This document shows positions 1 through 8,642 of a stretch of DNA of 64,000 nucleotides, piece after piece (within the stretch, counting starts at the first letter, position 1; each line of letters opens with the position of its first letter). The DNA comes from Niallia sp. XMNu-256 (GTDB lineage Bacteria > Bacillota > Bacilli > Bacillales > Cytobacillaceae), in assembly GCF_036670015.1 (NCBI RefSeq), contig NZ_CP137636.1, positions 598,501 to 662,500 on the forward strand. Direction: 5' to 3'. The position numbers and the translations under genes were made by a program. The notes beneath the pieces are model-generated. The model was not told the DNA's origin, searched no databases, and saw nothing but the letters and a program-made list of their open reading frames with translations.

Positions 1-15
1 AAGAGGGTAAACAAT

Positions 16-1671
16 ATGACTGAAATTAATCGTCGTAAATTTTTAACATATGTAGGTACAGGCGCAGCGGCATTAACGGTTGCTTCTGCAGGTCTTGGGG
101 GACTAGCTCCTAAAGTTGAAGCTAAAGGAAGAAATGCGGCAAATAACTTATTTGGTTTTAATAAGAAGGTGTCGGGTTTAAACTTTAAACCGATTGAACC
201 AACAGATACGGATGATGTGATCCTTCCAAAAGGATTTAAATACGAAGTAGTAGCAGCATATGGAGATAAGATTAACGAGGCAGGCGATACGTTCGGATTT
301 AACTGTGACTTTACTCAGTACTTACCAATTAATGGATCCAATCATGGACTGTTATGGGTAAACCATGAGTATTCTAGTGATCTTTTTGTACAGGGGAAAC
401 CTGCTGGGGCAAACGGTAAATATACGCCAGAACAAATCGAACAATTATTATATGTTCAAGGCGGCTCGATTATTGAGGTAAAAGGGGATCGTAAAGGCGG
501 CTGGAAGATGGTTACAAATTCTAAATATGCCCGCCGTATAACAGGATTAACCCCATTTGAATTAACCGGTCCAGCCAAAGGTTCACAAGCTATGGAAAAT
601 GCAACAAATGTACAAGGTACTTTTGCTAACTGTTCTGGTGGTTTAACGCTATGGAACACCGTTCTTTCAGCAGAAGAAAACTATGAATCTACTAGTAGAG
701 CTGCAGGATTAAATGAAAATCACTACGGTTGGATTGTTGAAATTGATCCGTTTGATCCAAACTTCAAGGTTCGTAAGCATACAGCATTAGGTCGTTTCCA
801 CCATGAAAATGCTGCAATGGGTCTTACTAACGATGGTCGTGTAGCAGTGTACATGGGGGATGACGTAAAAGATGCTTGTGTGTACAAATATATTAGTAAA
901 AATAAATACATAGAATCTCGCGGAAAAGCTAATTCTGATTTATTAGAAGAAGGTACCCTTTATGTGGCAAACATGAAAAAAGGCGAATGGGTTGCCATGA
1001 CGATTGAAAATGTACGAGCAGCGATTAAAGGAAAGGCTGACCTTGAAGCCAAATTCCAAACTCAAGCAGATGTTTTAGTTTATGCAGATGAAGCATCAAT
1101 TTTACTTGGAGGAACACCAACTGATCGTCCAGAAGATGTTGAAATCAGCCCATTTGATAAAACAATCTTCATTGCTCATACAAATAATGATAGACATGGG
1201 AACTTCCATGGACATATTACAAGGTTCATTGAAGACAACAATGACCTTGGTTCATTAACATTTGATTTTGAAATTTTTGCTGCTGGTGGGAAGCAAAGCG
1301 GATTTAGTGCACCAGATAACTTAACTTTCGATAGCAATGCAAATTTATGGACGGTAACAGATATTTCCTCTGGAAGTTTGAATAAAGGAATCCACAAAAA
1401 CTTCAAAAATAACGGATTGTTTGTTATCCCAACGGTTGCTCATAAAAACGTAAAAGAAGAGGAAGTCGGTGAAGCCTACCAATTTGCTTCAGGTCCAGTT
1501 GAAGCAGAAATGACAGGACCAAGCTTTACACCAGATGAAACAACTTTATTCTTAGCTGTTCAGCATCCAGGCGAAAATACAAGAGATATTAATAATCCCA
1601 CAAGCATGTGGCCACACCGTAAAGGTGACACAATGCCAAGACCATCTGTTATTGCGATTACAGGATTTTAA
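16..1671 (+). CDS. phoX: PhoX-family (DUF839) alkaline phosphatase, Tat-exported
   Basis: Predicted secreted phosphomonoesterase of the PhoX/DUF839 family, which releases phosphate from organic esters outside the cell and normally uses Fe and Ca. The N-terminus is a textbook twin-arginine signal: N-R-R-K-F-L at residues 5-10, a hydrophobic stretch to about residue 32, and a V-E-A cleavage site near residue 36. The 551-residue length suits the family. The ATG at 16 follows an aagaggg ribosome site at 1-7. The next gene is tatA, 39 bp downstream, so substrate and translocase component are probably co-transcribed. The promoter, and any Pho box, lies outside the window. The family call comes from overall sequence character, the Tat signal and the tatA context; substrate range cannot be read. 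Confidence 0.85.
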   Translation: MTEINRRKFLTYVGTGAAALTVASAGLGGLAPKVEAKGRNAANNLFGFNKKVSGLNFKPIEPTDTDDVILPKGFKYEVVAAYGDKINEAGDTFGFNCDFTQYLPINGSNHGLLWVNHEYSSDLFVQGKPAGANGKYTPEQIEQLLYVQGGSIIEVKGDRKGGWKMVTNSKYARRITGLTPFELTGPAKGSQAMENATNVQGTFANCSGGLTLWNTVLSAEENYESTSRAAGLNENHYGWIVEIDPFDPNFKVRKHTALGRFHHENAAMGLTNDGRVAVYMGDDVKDACVYKYISKNKYIESRGKANSDLLEEGTLYVANMKKGEWVAMTIENVRAAIKGKADLEAKFQTQADVLVYADEASILLGGTPTDRPEDVEISPFDKTIFIAHTNNDRHGNFHGHITRFIEDNNDLGSLTFDFEIFAAGGKQSGFSAPDNLTFDSNANLWTVTDISSGSLNKGIHKNFKNNGLFVIPTVAHKNVKEEEVGEAYQFASGPVEAEMTGPSFTPDETTLFLAVQHPGENTRDINNPTSMWPHRKGDTMPRPSVIAITGF

Positions 1672-1710
1672 TCTAATTCAGTCTTATCGTGCCTGAAAGG
1701 GAGGTTTATC

Positions 1711-1914
1711 ATGCTAACCAATATTGGTGTACCTGGTTTGATCTTAATTATTGTCCTTGCGTTAATCATTTTCGGTCCAAAAAAATTACCAGAACTAGGC
1801 AGAGCGGTTGGAACTACTTTGAAAGAATTCAAACGTTCTGCAAAGGACTTAGTGGATGATGATGACGATTCTGAGGAAAAAGGCGAAAACAAAGAAATAA
1901 AAAGAATTAAGTAA
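1711..1914 (+). CDS. tatA: Sec-independent translocase subunit TatA
   Basis: Pore-forming subunit of the twin-arginine translocase, which moves folded proteins across the membrane. The 67-residue protein has one membrane helix (about residues 5-21), the [10 protein letters not shown] hinge, an amphipathic helix with the conserved G-x-x-L-K-E-F-K pattern, and an acidic then basic tail containing a run of five Asp. This is the full TatA architecture. It lies directly after phoX, comparable to the B. subtilis phoD-tatAd-tatCd arrangement, but no tatC follows; TatC must be encoded elsewhere. A hairpin terminator follows at about 1919-1957. Confidence 0.93.
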   Translation: MLTNIGVPGLILIIVLALIIFGPKKLPELGRAVGTTLKEFKRSAKDLVDDDDDSEEKGENKEIKRIK

Positions 1915-1918
1915 AAGG

Positions 1919-1957
1919 AAAGGAAGACTCCACGATCAAGTGGGGCCTCCTTTTCGC
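1919..1957 (+). terminator. Terminator after phoX-tatA
   Basis: An imperfect GC-containing stem (ggaagactccac pairing with gtggggcctcc around a short loop) followed by cttttcgctttt. It closes the phoX-tatA unit. Confidence 0.6.
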
Positions 1958-2046
1958 TTTATAAACAAATCTAAAAAACGTCATTCCCTGTTAGCTTTTT
2001 AAATAACAAACATAATAGTATAATGAAATGAAAGATTTTTTAACAT

Positions 2047-2220
2047 CATTCAGCCAAAGTCTTCCACTTCTATAAGTGGTGAGACGAGTGCTAAGTTTTT
2101 TAATCAATTTAGTCTCGGCTGAATGCAGTTATAGCCTTAGCGGCTGTCACAGATAATATCGAGCGAGCCGAGGTATGATCTGAGCGCAAATACGCAAAGG
2201 CGAATTTGTATTAGAAGGAG
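2047..2220 (+). promoter_or_regulatory. Structured leader element, copy 1 (before yfmL)
   Basis: A long untranslated leader with clear secondary structure ending at the yfmL ribosome site. A 9-bp stem (cattcagcc at 2047-2055 with ggctgaatg at 2117-2125) encloses a second hairpin built on ccactt/aagtgg. After it come the block agcggctg, a cagat/atctg stem, and the terminal block gcgcaaa...aggcgaatttg, which folds into a small hairpin only about 5 nt before agaaggag. The same order of blocks appears before map (25910-25998) and fumarase (36366-36552). Function is unknown; it could be a regulatory leader or a dispersed repeat. Confidence 0.55.
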
Positions 2221-2226
2221 ATCGGA

Positions 2227-3387
2227 ATGACGGAAAATCAAAAGGTAATTAAAGATCTTAAACCATTTATTGGTCAAATATGGGAAAAGGCAGGATTTAG
2301 TACTCCTACAACGATTCAGTCTTACGCAATTCCTGCGATTGTTGAAAATAAAGATGTGATTGCTCAATCACCGACAGGAACGGGTAAAACTCTCGCTTAT
2401 TTATTGCCGGCACTTAACAAAATTGATCCTGAACAAAAATCAGTCCAAGCGGTTATTTTAGCTTCATCCCAGGAGCTAGTGATGCAAATTTTAAATGAAC
2501 TTCAAAAATGGTCTGAAGGAAGCGGGATTCGGGGGGCTTCTTTCATAGGCGGGGCAAATGTAAAAAGACAATTAGAAAAGTTAAAAAAGCATCCGCATAT
2601 TGCGGTAGGAACTCCTGGTCGGATATTGGAGTTAATCAAGCAAAAAAAGTTAAAAATGCATGAAGTAAAGACAGTGGTCCTTGATGAAGGAGATCAATTG
2701 CTTGTCCCGGAACATATTAGTACGATTAAGGAAATTATAAAATCTACATTAAGTGACCGACAAGTAGTACTCTTTTCTGCGACCTTGCCCGAACAAACGG
2801 TTAACATGGCAAAGGAACTTACGAATGATGCCGAAATTATTACAGTTGAAAAAGACGAGACGATTGTAGCCGGTAAAGTGGATCACATTTACTTTATGAG
2901 CGAACAACGTGATAAAATCAGGCTAATTGAAAAGATATCTCGTCTGGATAAAGTAAAAGGTCTCGTTTTTGTCAAAGATATTGGCAGTTTAACTGTGTTG
3001 GTGGAAAAACTTCAGTACAATCAAATAAAGGTTAGTCCTCTTCATAGTGATATGAATAAAATGGACAGGCAAAAATCAATTCGTGAATTCCGTGATGGAA
3101 AAACCCCTATGCTGATTGCAACCGATGTTGCGGCAAGAGGACTTGATATTGAAGGAATTTCCCATGTGGTCCACTATGATTTTCCAAAAGACATTAATCA
3201 GTATGTCCACCGTTCTGGGAGAACGGGAAGATTTGGGGCTAGTGGTATGGTGATTTCCTTAGTTACAGAGCGTGAAGAACGGGAATTAAAGACGTTTGCT
3301 AAAAAGCTCGGTATGGACGTTGAAATGAAACGATTCCATGGTGAAAGTATCGTCGATCCTCACGTGAAATTTTCAGGAAAAAGGTAA
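2227..3387 (+). CDS. yfmL: DEAD-box ATP-dependent RNA helicase, YfmL-like
   Basis: RNA helicase of the DEAD-box group; B. subtilis YfmL is linked to 50S ribosome assembly and growth in the cold. The 386 residues contain only the two RecA-like lobes, with no long C-terminal tail. Motifs in order: Q motif (F-S-T-P-T-T-I-Q near 24-31), motif I S-P-T-G-T-G-K-T (48-55), G-T-P-G-R, motif II D-E-G-D (about 153-156), S-A-T (about 184), A-T-D-V-A-A-R-G-L-D-I, and H-R-S-G-R-T-G-R. Motif II departs from D-E-A-D, as I recall it also does in YfmL (D-E-T-D). Single gene behind a structured leader; ATG at 2227 has an agaaggag site. Confidence 0.88.
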   Translation: MTENQKVIKDLKPFIGQIWEKAGFSTPTTIQSYAIPAIVENKDVIAQSPTGTGKTLAYLLPALNKIDPEQKSVQAVILASSQELVMQILNELQKWSEGSGIRGASFIGGANVKRQLEKLKKHPHIAVGTPGRILELIKQKKLKMHEVKTVVLDEGDQLLVPEHISTIKEIIKSTLSDRQVVLFSATLPEQTVNMAKELTNDAEIITVEKDETIVAGKVDHIYFMSEQRDKIRLIEKISRLDKVKGLVFVKDIGSLTVLVEKLQYNQIKVSPLHSDMNKMDRQKSIREFRDGKTPMLIATDVAARGLDIEGISHVVHYDFPKDINQYVHRSGRTGRFGASGMVISLVTEREERELKTFAKKLGMDVEMKRFHGESIVDPHVKFSGKR

Positions 3388-3466
3388 TTTCTGCGCCTGA
3401 ATAATGCGAGAGAACAAATACATACTACCTACTGTAAGCTATTCTAGAAGGAGTGTGTTTTGGACA

Positions 3467-3601
3467 ATGGGTAGAACAAAACGCGGAAATGCAAATGCGC
3501 AGCGTAATAAAAATAAGAAGCGAGAACAAAGAACAAGTGAAGAGTTAGTTGAATTCACAACAGGAAGCAAGGAAAGACAAGCTACAGAAACGATTGATTA
3601 A
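3467..3601 (+). CDS. Small basic hydrophilic protein, unknown
   Basis: A 44-residue protein, very rich in Lys, Arg, Asn and Gln, starting M-G-R-T-K-R-G-N. I do not recognise a family. The aaggag at about 3448-3453 supports translation; the ATG at 3467 lies about 13 nt away. The reading frame extends further upstream to an ATG at 3404, but that stretch lacks a ribosome site and looks non-coding. It sits 79 bp after yfmL and just before a strong terminator. Composition resembles small sporulation or nucleic-acid-associated proteins, but this is only an impression. Confidence 0.5.
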   Translation: MGRTKRGNANAQRNKNKKREQRTSEELVEFTTGSKERQATETID

Positions 3602-3615
3602 TTATTGAAATACAG

Positions 3616-3652
3616 GAGGTACTCGGATTTTAATTGCCGAGTATCTTTTTTT
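3616..3652 (+). terminator. Rho-independent terminator
   Basis: Stem gtactcgg / ccgagtatc around an AT-rich loop followed by seven T residues. It ends the yfmL plus small-gene unit. Confidence 0.8.
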
Positions 3653-3927
3653 GTGACTTTCTTAGATTAGGTCGATATCACGCTAATTAGGATTGAGAAA
3701 TGCGGCATTATCTAGGTCAATTCATAAAATATTTTCTTGATAGCTATCGGTTAAAATGATTTTTCCCATCTGTTTTAACGAGTCATTTCATGATCCAACG
3801 CCAATGCTGTGGCAACGAACCTCTCACTATTCCCAGAAATTAATGCAATGTTGTATAAAATTTCCTAAATGAAGAATGATAGAAAAATAAGAGCATGAAT
3901 ATTAGGGAATAAAAGAGGGATTCAGAC
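3653..3927. other. Intergenic region, no gene seen
   Basis: AT-rich spacer between the terminator and the germination operon. No convincing ORF or hairpin. It should carry the promoter of the germination operon (expected to be forespore sigma-G dependent in this family), but I could not place the boxes with confidence. Confidence 0.4.
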
Positions 3928-5505
3928 TTGATACGTAATGTGAATCGACTACTAAGAAAGAGGCAGGACAAAAAATCACTTCTGAAGAAGATACACGAGG
4001 ATTCTAAACCTCAGGATGCTCTCCAAGATGGCTTTGATCAAAACGTAGAAACCTTTCGAGGAATTTATCAAAAATGTTCAGATGTCAACTTTAGATCGTT
4101 TTACCTTTTTGGGAAAAGGCAAGCAATGATCATTTATATCGAGGGGATCTCAGATACCGAAGGAATTGAAAATTATGTGTTGATCCCATTTATGCAGGAG
4201 ACTGAAAAGGAGAATCAACCTTTAAATGAGCTTTTAGAGAAAAGGATGCCTGTATCTAAAGTAAAAAAGATACGCTTGATTGCTGATTGTATAGAGTCGA
4301 TTTCGAATGGAAATCCACTTTTATTAATCGAGGGGGAAAAGGAGGCTTACTCGCTAGGACTTTCTAAATGGGAAAAGCGGTCAATAGAAGAGCCGGTCGC
4401 AGAAGGTGGAATTAGAGGGCCCAGGGAAGGATTTAATGAATCACTTGGGATCGGCACAGCTCTTTTAAGGAGAATTATTAAAAGTCCTGCTTTAAAAATG
4501 CAATCGATGAAAATTGGCCGCTATACGAGTACGAATGTTGTAGTAGCTTATATTGAAGGAATTGCTGATCCTGCATTAATTGACGAAATCACCAAACGGT
4601 TAAATAGAATTGACATTGATGGGGTTTTGGAAAGTGCTTACATTGAGGAATTGATCGAAGATAATCCGTATTCTCCCTTTCCGCAAATCATGACTACGGA
4701 ACGACCGGATGTTGCCTGTTCCAATCTATTAGAGGGGAGAGTCGTCATTTTAATCGATGGAACCCCCTTTTGTTTAATTGCACCGATTTCTTTTTTTTCA
4801 TTGCTTCAGTCCCAGGAAGATTATTATGAACACTATACAATTGCTACTTTTATTCGCTGGCTCCGTTATTTATTTTTAGGAATGTCCCTACTGTTCCCAT
4901 CCATTTATATAGCCGTTTTGACCTTTCATCAAGAAATGGTACCTAGTCAACTTCTACTTTCTATGGCGTCTTCTCGAGAAACGGTTCCTTTTCCTGCCAT
5001 TGTTGAGGTTTTACTAATGGAAGTATCATTTGAAGCATTACGGGAGGCGGGAATCCGCTTGCCTAAACAAATTGGCTCCGCGGTTAGTATTGTTGGGGCT
5101 CTAGTAATTGGGCAGGCTGCTGTTCAGGCGGGAATTGTTTCAGCACCTATGGTCATTATTGTAGCCACTACCGGAATTGCTTCCTTTATGATCCCACGGT
5201 ATACAGCGGGAATTACGATTCGATTGCTCCGTTTTCCGATCATGCTACTTGCTGCTAGTTTAGGGTTGTTAGGTGTCATGATGGGAGTGATTGCCATTGC
5301 TATCCATTTATGCACATTGCGATCATTTGGGGAACCATATTTAGCTCCAGTGGCACCGATAAAAAGAAGTGAGTTGAAAGATGTCCTTTGGAGATCTCCA
5401 TTGTGGATGATGAACAAACGCCCAAATTTTACTGGGAAAATGAACGTACATCGTCAAGCGATTGAACAGAAACCAGGTATAAATGATGGGAAAAGTAATG
5501 AATAA
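3928..5505 (+). CDS. Spore germination protein, GerA family (A subunit)
   Basis: A subunit of a nutrient germinant receptor in the inner membrane of the dormant spore. The 525 residues form a soluble N-terminal half (to about 290) and a C-terminal half with several membrane helices separated by short loops; the segment after E-V-L-L-M-E-V-S-F-E-A-L-R-E-A-G-I-R-L-P is the family's conserved region. The start is a TTG at 3928 with aaagaggga 8 nt upstream; no better ATG lies in frame. It heads the operon A-C-D-B (3928-8084). The germinant recognised cannot be told from sequence. Confidence 0.92.
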   Translation: MIRNVNRLLRKRQDKKSLLKKIHEDSKPQDALQDGFDQNVETFRGIYQKCSDVNFRSFYLFGKRQAMIIYIEGISDTEGIENYVLIPFMQETEKENQPLNELLEKRMPVSKVKKIRLIADCIESISNGNPLLLIEGEKEAYSLGLSKWEKRSIEEPVAEGGIRGPREGFNESLGIGTALLRRIIKSPALKMQSMKIGRYTSTNVVVAYIEGIADPALIDEITKRLNRIDIDGVLESAYIEELIEDNPYSPFPQIMTTERPDVACSNLLEGRVVILIDGTPFCLIAPISFFSLLQSQEDYYEHYTIATFIRWLRYLFLGMSLLFPSIYIAVLTFHQEMVPSQLLLSMASSRETVPFPAIVEVLLMEVSFEALREAGIRLPKQIGSAVSIVGALVIGQAAVQAGIVSAPMVIIVATTGIASFMIPRYTAGITIRLLRFPIMLLAASLGLLGVMMGVIAIAIHLCTLRSFGEPYLAPVAPIKRSELKDVLWRSPLWMMNKRPNFTGKMNVHRQAIEQKPGINDGKSNE

Positions 5506-5520
5506 GGAAGGTGAAAGGAC

Positions 5521-6720
5521 TTGGAGACGGATAATTCAAAACGTATACGCTGGATCCCTCTTCTTCTTATCTCTTTTTCACTTCTTTTCTTAACTGGTTG
5601 CTGGGACCGAACGGAAGTAAATGACTTAGCAATTGTAACAGGGGCAGCGATTGATCAAAAAGAGGATGATGAAATAGAATTATCGATCCAAGTATTTGTT
5701 CCGAAAGCAATAAGTAGTGGTGGCGGTCAAGGCAGTGGAGGCGGAGGTGGCAAGATTACCTATACCGCGTCTCAAAGGGGAAAAAATATTGCAGACGCTC
5801 TATCCAAGCTTCAAGGAAAATTTCCTCGGGAAATTTTTTGGGGACAATGTAAAGTTTTTATATTTGGTGAGGAATTAGCAAAGAAAGGGATTCGTAAACA
5901 AATGGACTTTTTGTTGCGTCATCCAGAGCCAAGGGAAAGAGCGGTTGTTTTTATTAGTGAAGGAAAAGCAAAGGCGATCCTTGAATTACAACCAAATTTA
6001 GAAAGATATTCAGCTGAAGTCATAAAAGAAATATTAAATTATCGTATTGGACTAGAGAAAACAGTAAAGGATGTAGATGAAATGCTATCATATATTTCAT
6101 CAGCTGCATCGATACCTTTTGTTACAATTAAAACTCAACAGTCAAGTGAAGGTAAATCTATTAAATATGTACATATTGATGGGGCTGCTATTTTTAAAAA
6201 AGATAAAATGGTTGGAACAATTTCTGAAGCGGATACAAGAGGAGTGTTGTGGCTAAGGGATGAAATTAAAGGCTATACCGTTAACGTTGAAATTGAAGGT
6301 GAAATAGTATCATTAAATCCAGTTTCAGCACTTGTACACATAACCCCTACGATTCAAGGTGATAAATGGAAAATGGATGTAAGGATCGATACAGAAGGGG
6401 CGATTGTTCAAAATGAAACCAAAATTGCCTTTCAGGATGAAAAAACGTTAAAAAAACTAGAACAAGGTTATCAGGAAAGTATTGAAACGCGTATTAAAGA
6501 GGTATTGTATCTCATGCAGCATAAGTTAAATGCAGATATTGCTGAATTTTCAAAAGAATATTATCGGAAATATCCAAAACAAAAGAAAAGGATTGAAGAC
6601 CAATGGGATCAAATTTTTCCAAATATAGAAGTGAGTATAAACGTTAATGCCCGTATTCGCAGAAACGGTTATATCAATAAACCAGGGGCAACGACACAGG
6701 AAGAGGTGAAACAATGGTAA
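5521..6720 (+). CDS. Germinant receptor lipoprotein, Ger(x)C family (C subunit)
   Basis: Lipoprotein subunit of the germinant receptor. The signal peptide ends in the lipobox L-T-G-C, with lipidated Cys27 followed by W-D-R, typical of GerC proteins. The mature domain shows the family's N-D-L-A-I-V-T-G-A-A-I-D segment and a Gly/Ser-rich linker around residues 67-78. Length 399 is normal. The TTG at 5521 follows ggaaggtgaaagga. The stop codon overlaps the start of the next gene (ATGGTAA), implying translational coupling. Confidence 0.92.
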   Translation: METDNSKRIRWIPLLLISFSLLFLTGCWDRTEVNDLAIVTGAAIDQKEDDEIELSIQVFVPKAISSGGGQGSGGGGGKITYTASQRGKNIADALSKLQGKFPREIFWGQCKVFIFGEELAKKGIRKQMDFLLRHPEPRERAVVFISEGKAKAILELQPNLERYSAEVIKEILNYRIGLEKTVKDVDEMLSYISSAASIPFVTIKTQQSSEGKSIKYVHIDGAAIFKKDKMVGTISEADTRGVLWLRDEIKGYTVNVEIEGEIVSLNPVSALVHITPTIQGDKWKMDVRIDTEGAIVQNETKIAFQDEKTLKKLEQGYQESIETRIKEVLYLMQHKLNADIAEFSKEYYRKYPKQKKRIEDQWDQIFPNIEVSINVNARIRRNGYINKPGATTQEEVKQW

Positions 6721-6935
6721 GATGGGGAGCGTTTTTTGGGACAACACTTGCGATTGTTATCTTTGTTACCGTTCAATGGCCGAAGATAAAAAAGTATGCC
6801 AAGAAAGAGAAATGGGCATTTTTCATTTTGCTCTTTATTGGTTGGGGACTGTCACTGTTCGATCTTCCCCATATTGCTGGTCCTCTAACCTGGTTGGAAA
6901 CAATATTTAAGCCGATTGGAACTTATCTTCTATAA
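6714..6935 (+). CDS. Germinant receptor small D subunit, two membrane helices
   Basis: A 73-residue protein with two predicted membrane helices (about 7-22 and 34-53) joined by a Lys-rich loop. Small two-helix D proteins encoded inside germinant receptor operons are known in Bacillus (GerKD, GerUD) and modulate receptor output. Here it sits between the C and B genes and overlaps the C gene by 7 bp. Identification rests on length, topology and position rather than on a motif. Confidence 0.75.
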   Translation: MVRWGAFFGTTLAIVIFVTVQWPKIKKYAKKEKWAFFILLFIGWGLSLFDLPHIAGPLTWLETIFKPIGTYLL

Positions 6936-6977
6936 AAAGGAGTTTTGTTTTTTATCTACGTATGAAGGAGAAGCTTC

Positions 6978-8084
6978 ATGGAAAAAGGTAAAATTTCATC
7001 CTTACAAATGGGAATGATGCTCTATCCTGCGATGATTGCGACTAGTATTATTTCTGGTCCAAGTCTCATAGCGAGCTACGCAAATAATGATTTATGGATT
7101 CCCCCAATCTTAACCTCTTTAGTGGGAATCCTAACTGTCTATATTGTTTTTGCGTTACATCAACGTTATCCCAATCAAACCATCATTGGATTTAGTGAGC
7201 AAATTCTCGGTACATTTGCAGGAAAAATAGTCAGTTTTCTCATTCTTTCCTATTATTTAATCGGTACTGGCCGTGTCGTTAGAGGTTACAGTGAGTTTAT
7301 CATCAGTTCTTTTTTGTTTCAAACTCCAATTAGCGTGACGATGATCACGATGGTTATCCTTTGTGCCTTTGCTGTATATGGAGGAATCGAAGTATTAGGG
7401 AGACTTTCTCAATTATTTTTCCCTTTATTTATTATCCCCGTTTTTATTAGCTTCTTGTTGTTAAGTCCAGAATTTGATGTAGGCAATCTCTTTCCTATAT
7501 TAGGAGAAGGAATTATTCCTTTACTCAAGGGGATAATCATGGAGATCGGTTGGTTTTCGGAAATTTTCCTGATGATTTTTCTACTTCCTTTTCTCACAGA
7601 TACCAAGAAGGCAAGAAAATACGGAATATTTACTATACTAGCTGTAACAGTAACATTAGCTATGGTTAATTTAATGGTTTTATTCGTACTTGGTTCAACT
7701 ACAGCTGATCGGGAATACCCGCTAATGAATGTCATTCGTTACATTAGTCTTGCAGATTTTTTCGAAAACCTAGAGGCAGTCGCTATGACGGTGTGGATCG
7801 TAGGGGCATTTATTAAAATAACTGTTTTCTTCTATGCGCTTGGTCTAGGGACAGCACAGTGGTTAAATCTTTCAGACTATCGCCCGATTATTTGGCCTAT
7901 GGCAATATTGATCGTCGAATTTGCCTTTTGGTCAGTGCCAAGTACAGTGGAGTATAAGACATTCACCATAACGGTCCTTCCTTTTTACGCAACTTTAATA
8001 CAAATCATACTACCACTAACATTATTAATAGTCGCTATTTTACGTAAGAAAAAACAAAATCAAAGTCAAACGAAATCAAGCTGA
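6978..8084 (+). CDS. Spore germination permease-like protein, GerB family (B subunit)
   Basis: B subunit of the germinant receptor, an amino-acid-permease-like integral membrane protein of the spore inner membrane that binds the germinant in characterised receptors. The 368 residues form about ten membrane helices with the family start (K-I-S-S-L-Q-M-G-M-M-L-Y-P-A) and the G-R-x-x-R-G-Y-S-E-F segment near 96-107. ATG at 6978 with aaggag. Last gene of the operon; a terminator hairpin follows. Confidence 0.92.
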   Translation: MEKGKISSLQMGMMLYPAMIATSIISGPSLIASYANNDLWIPPILTSLVGILTVYIVFALHQRYPNQTIIGFSEQILGTFAGKIVSFLILSYYLIGTGRVVRGYSEFIISSFLFQTPISVTMITMVILCAFAVYGGIEVLGRLSQLFFPLFIIPVFISFLLLSPEFDVGNLFPILGEGIIPLLKGIIMEIGWFSEIFLMIFLLPFLTDTKKARKYGIFTILAVTVTLAMVNLMVLFVLGSTTADREYPLMNVIRYISLADFFENLEAVAMTVWIVGAFIKITVFFYALGLGTAQWLNLSDYRPIIWPMAILIVEFAFWSVPSTVEYKTFTITVLPFYATLIQIILPLTLLIVAILRKKKQNQSQTKSS

Positions 8085-8114
8085 GTAGTGAACAACTATA
8101 TAGCTTGATTTTTA
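8072..8114 (+). terminator. Terminator after the germination operon
   Basis: Inverted repeat aatcaagct / agcttgatt flanking about 21 nt, followed by ttttta. It overlaps the end of the GerB gene. Confidence 0.65.
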
Positions 8115-8188
8115 AATTGACGGAAGAAGTACCTCCTAACAACCCCTCTTAATTAATAAATCACCTCCAATAAGGGGTCCCGTCTACA

Positions 8189-8210
8189 CTCCGTCTTAAG
8201 TCTTACTTTA
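8189..8210 (+). promoter_or_regulatory. Possible LiaR operator upstream of liaI
   Basis: The segment ccgtcttaagtcttacttta contains two gtctta half-sites in tandem, and autoregulated lia operons carry a LiaR site just upstream of the promoter. A possible -10 (tataga, 8230-8235) lies downstream. The match is by eye only. Confidence 0.3.
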
Positions 8211-8283
8211 AAATACATATCCAGCTCGTTATAGAAAAGTCTTGAAAAAGGTAAGATGAAATCAAGAAAGGGGGCAACAAAAA

Positions 8284-8628
8284 ATGAAAAAATTTGGGTT
8301 GCTTTTATTAGGAGGAATTGCGGCGATCGTGCTGCTTCATAACCTCGGTCCAATGGTCGGAATGGTGATTAGTTTGGCCATCTTCTACTTTGCCTTCAAG
8401 GGCTTTTTAAAAACAAATTCAGTATGGGCAAAGATTGGCTGGGGGATCCTTGGATTCATTGCAATCATGTCATTAGCTGCCAATATTCCAGCCATCCTAG
8501 GAATTTTAGCTATTTATGTTTTATATGTCGTCTATAAAAAATGGAATGCACCAAAGGAGACAGTCGTACAATCAGACGATCCATTCGTGAATTTCGAAAA
8601 ACAATGGTCTCAGTTAAACAAACGATAA
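8284..8628 (+). CDS. liaI: LiaI-like small membrane protein
   Basis: Membrane anchor for LiaH in the Lia envelope-stress response. The 114 residues contain three to four hydrophobic segments (about 5-18, 22-42, 50-80) and a hydrophilic tail. Sequence is weakly conserved in this family; the call rests on size, topology and position directly before the PspA-like liaH, liaF, liaS and liaR. ATG at 8284 follows a strong aaaggggg site. The stop is 14 bp before liaH. Confidence 0.8.
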   Translation: MKKFGLLLLGGIAAIVLLHNLGPMVGMVISLAIFYFAFKGFLKTNSVWAKIGWGILGFIAIMSLAANIPAILGILAIYVLYVVYKKWNAPKETVVQSDDPFVNFEKQWSQLNKR

Positions 8629-8642
8629 AAGGGGAGAATATA

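Noticed and set aside
2047-2220. T-box or known metabolite riboswitch before yfmL
   Set aside because: No T-box anticodon-loop signature (the AGGGTGGNACCGCG-type core) and no riboswitch core I know could be found.
6722-6910. 62-residue frame overlapping the germination D gene
   Set aside because: Overlaps the better-supported 73-residue two-helix protein in another frame and has no start site of its own.
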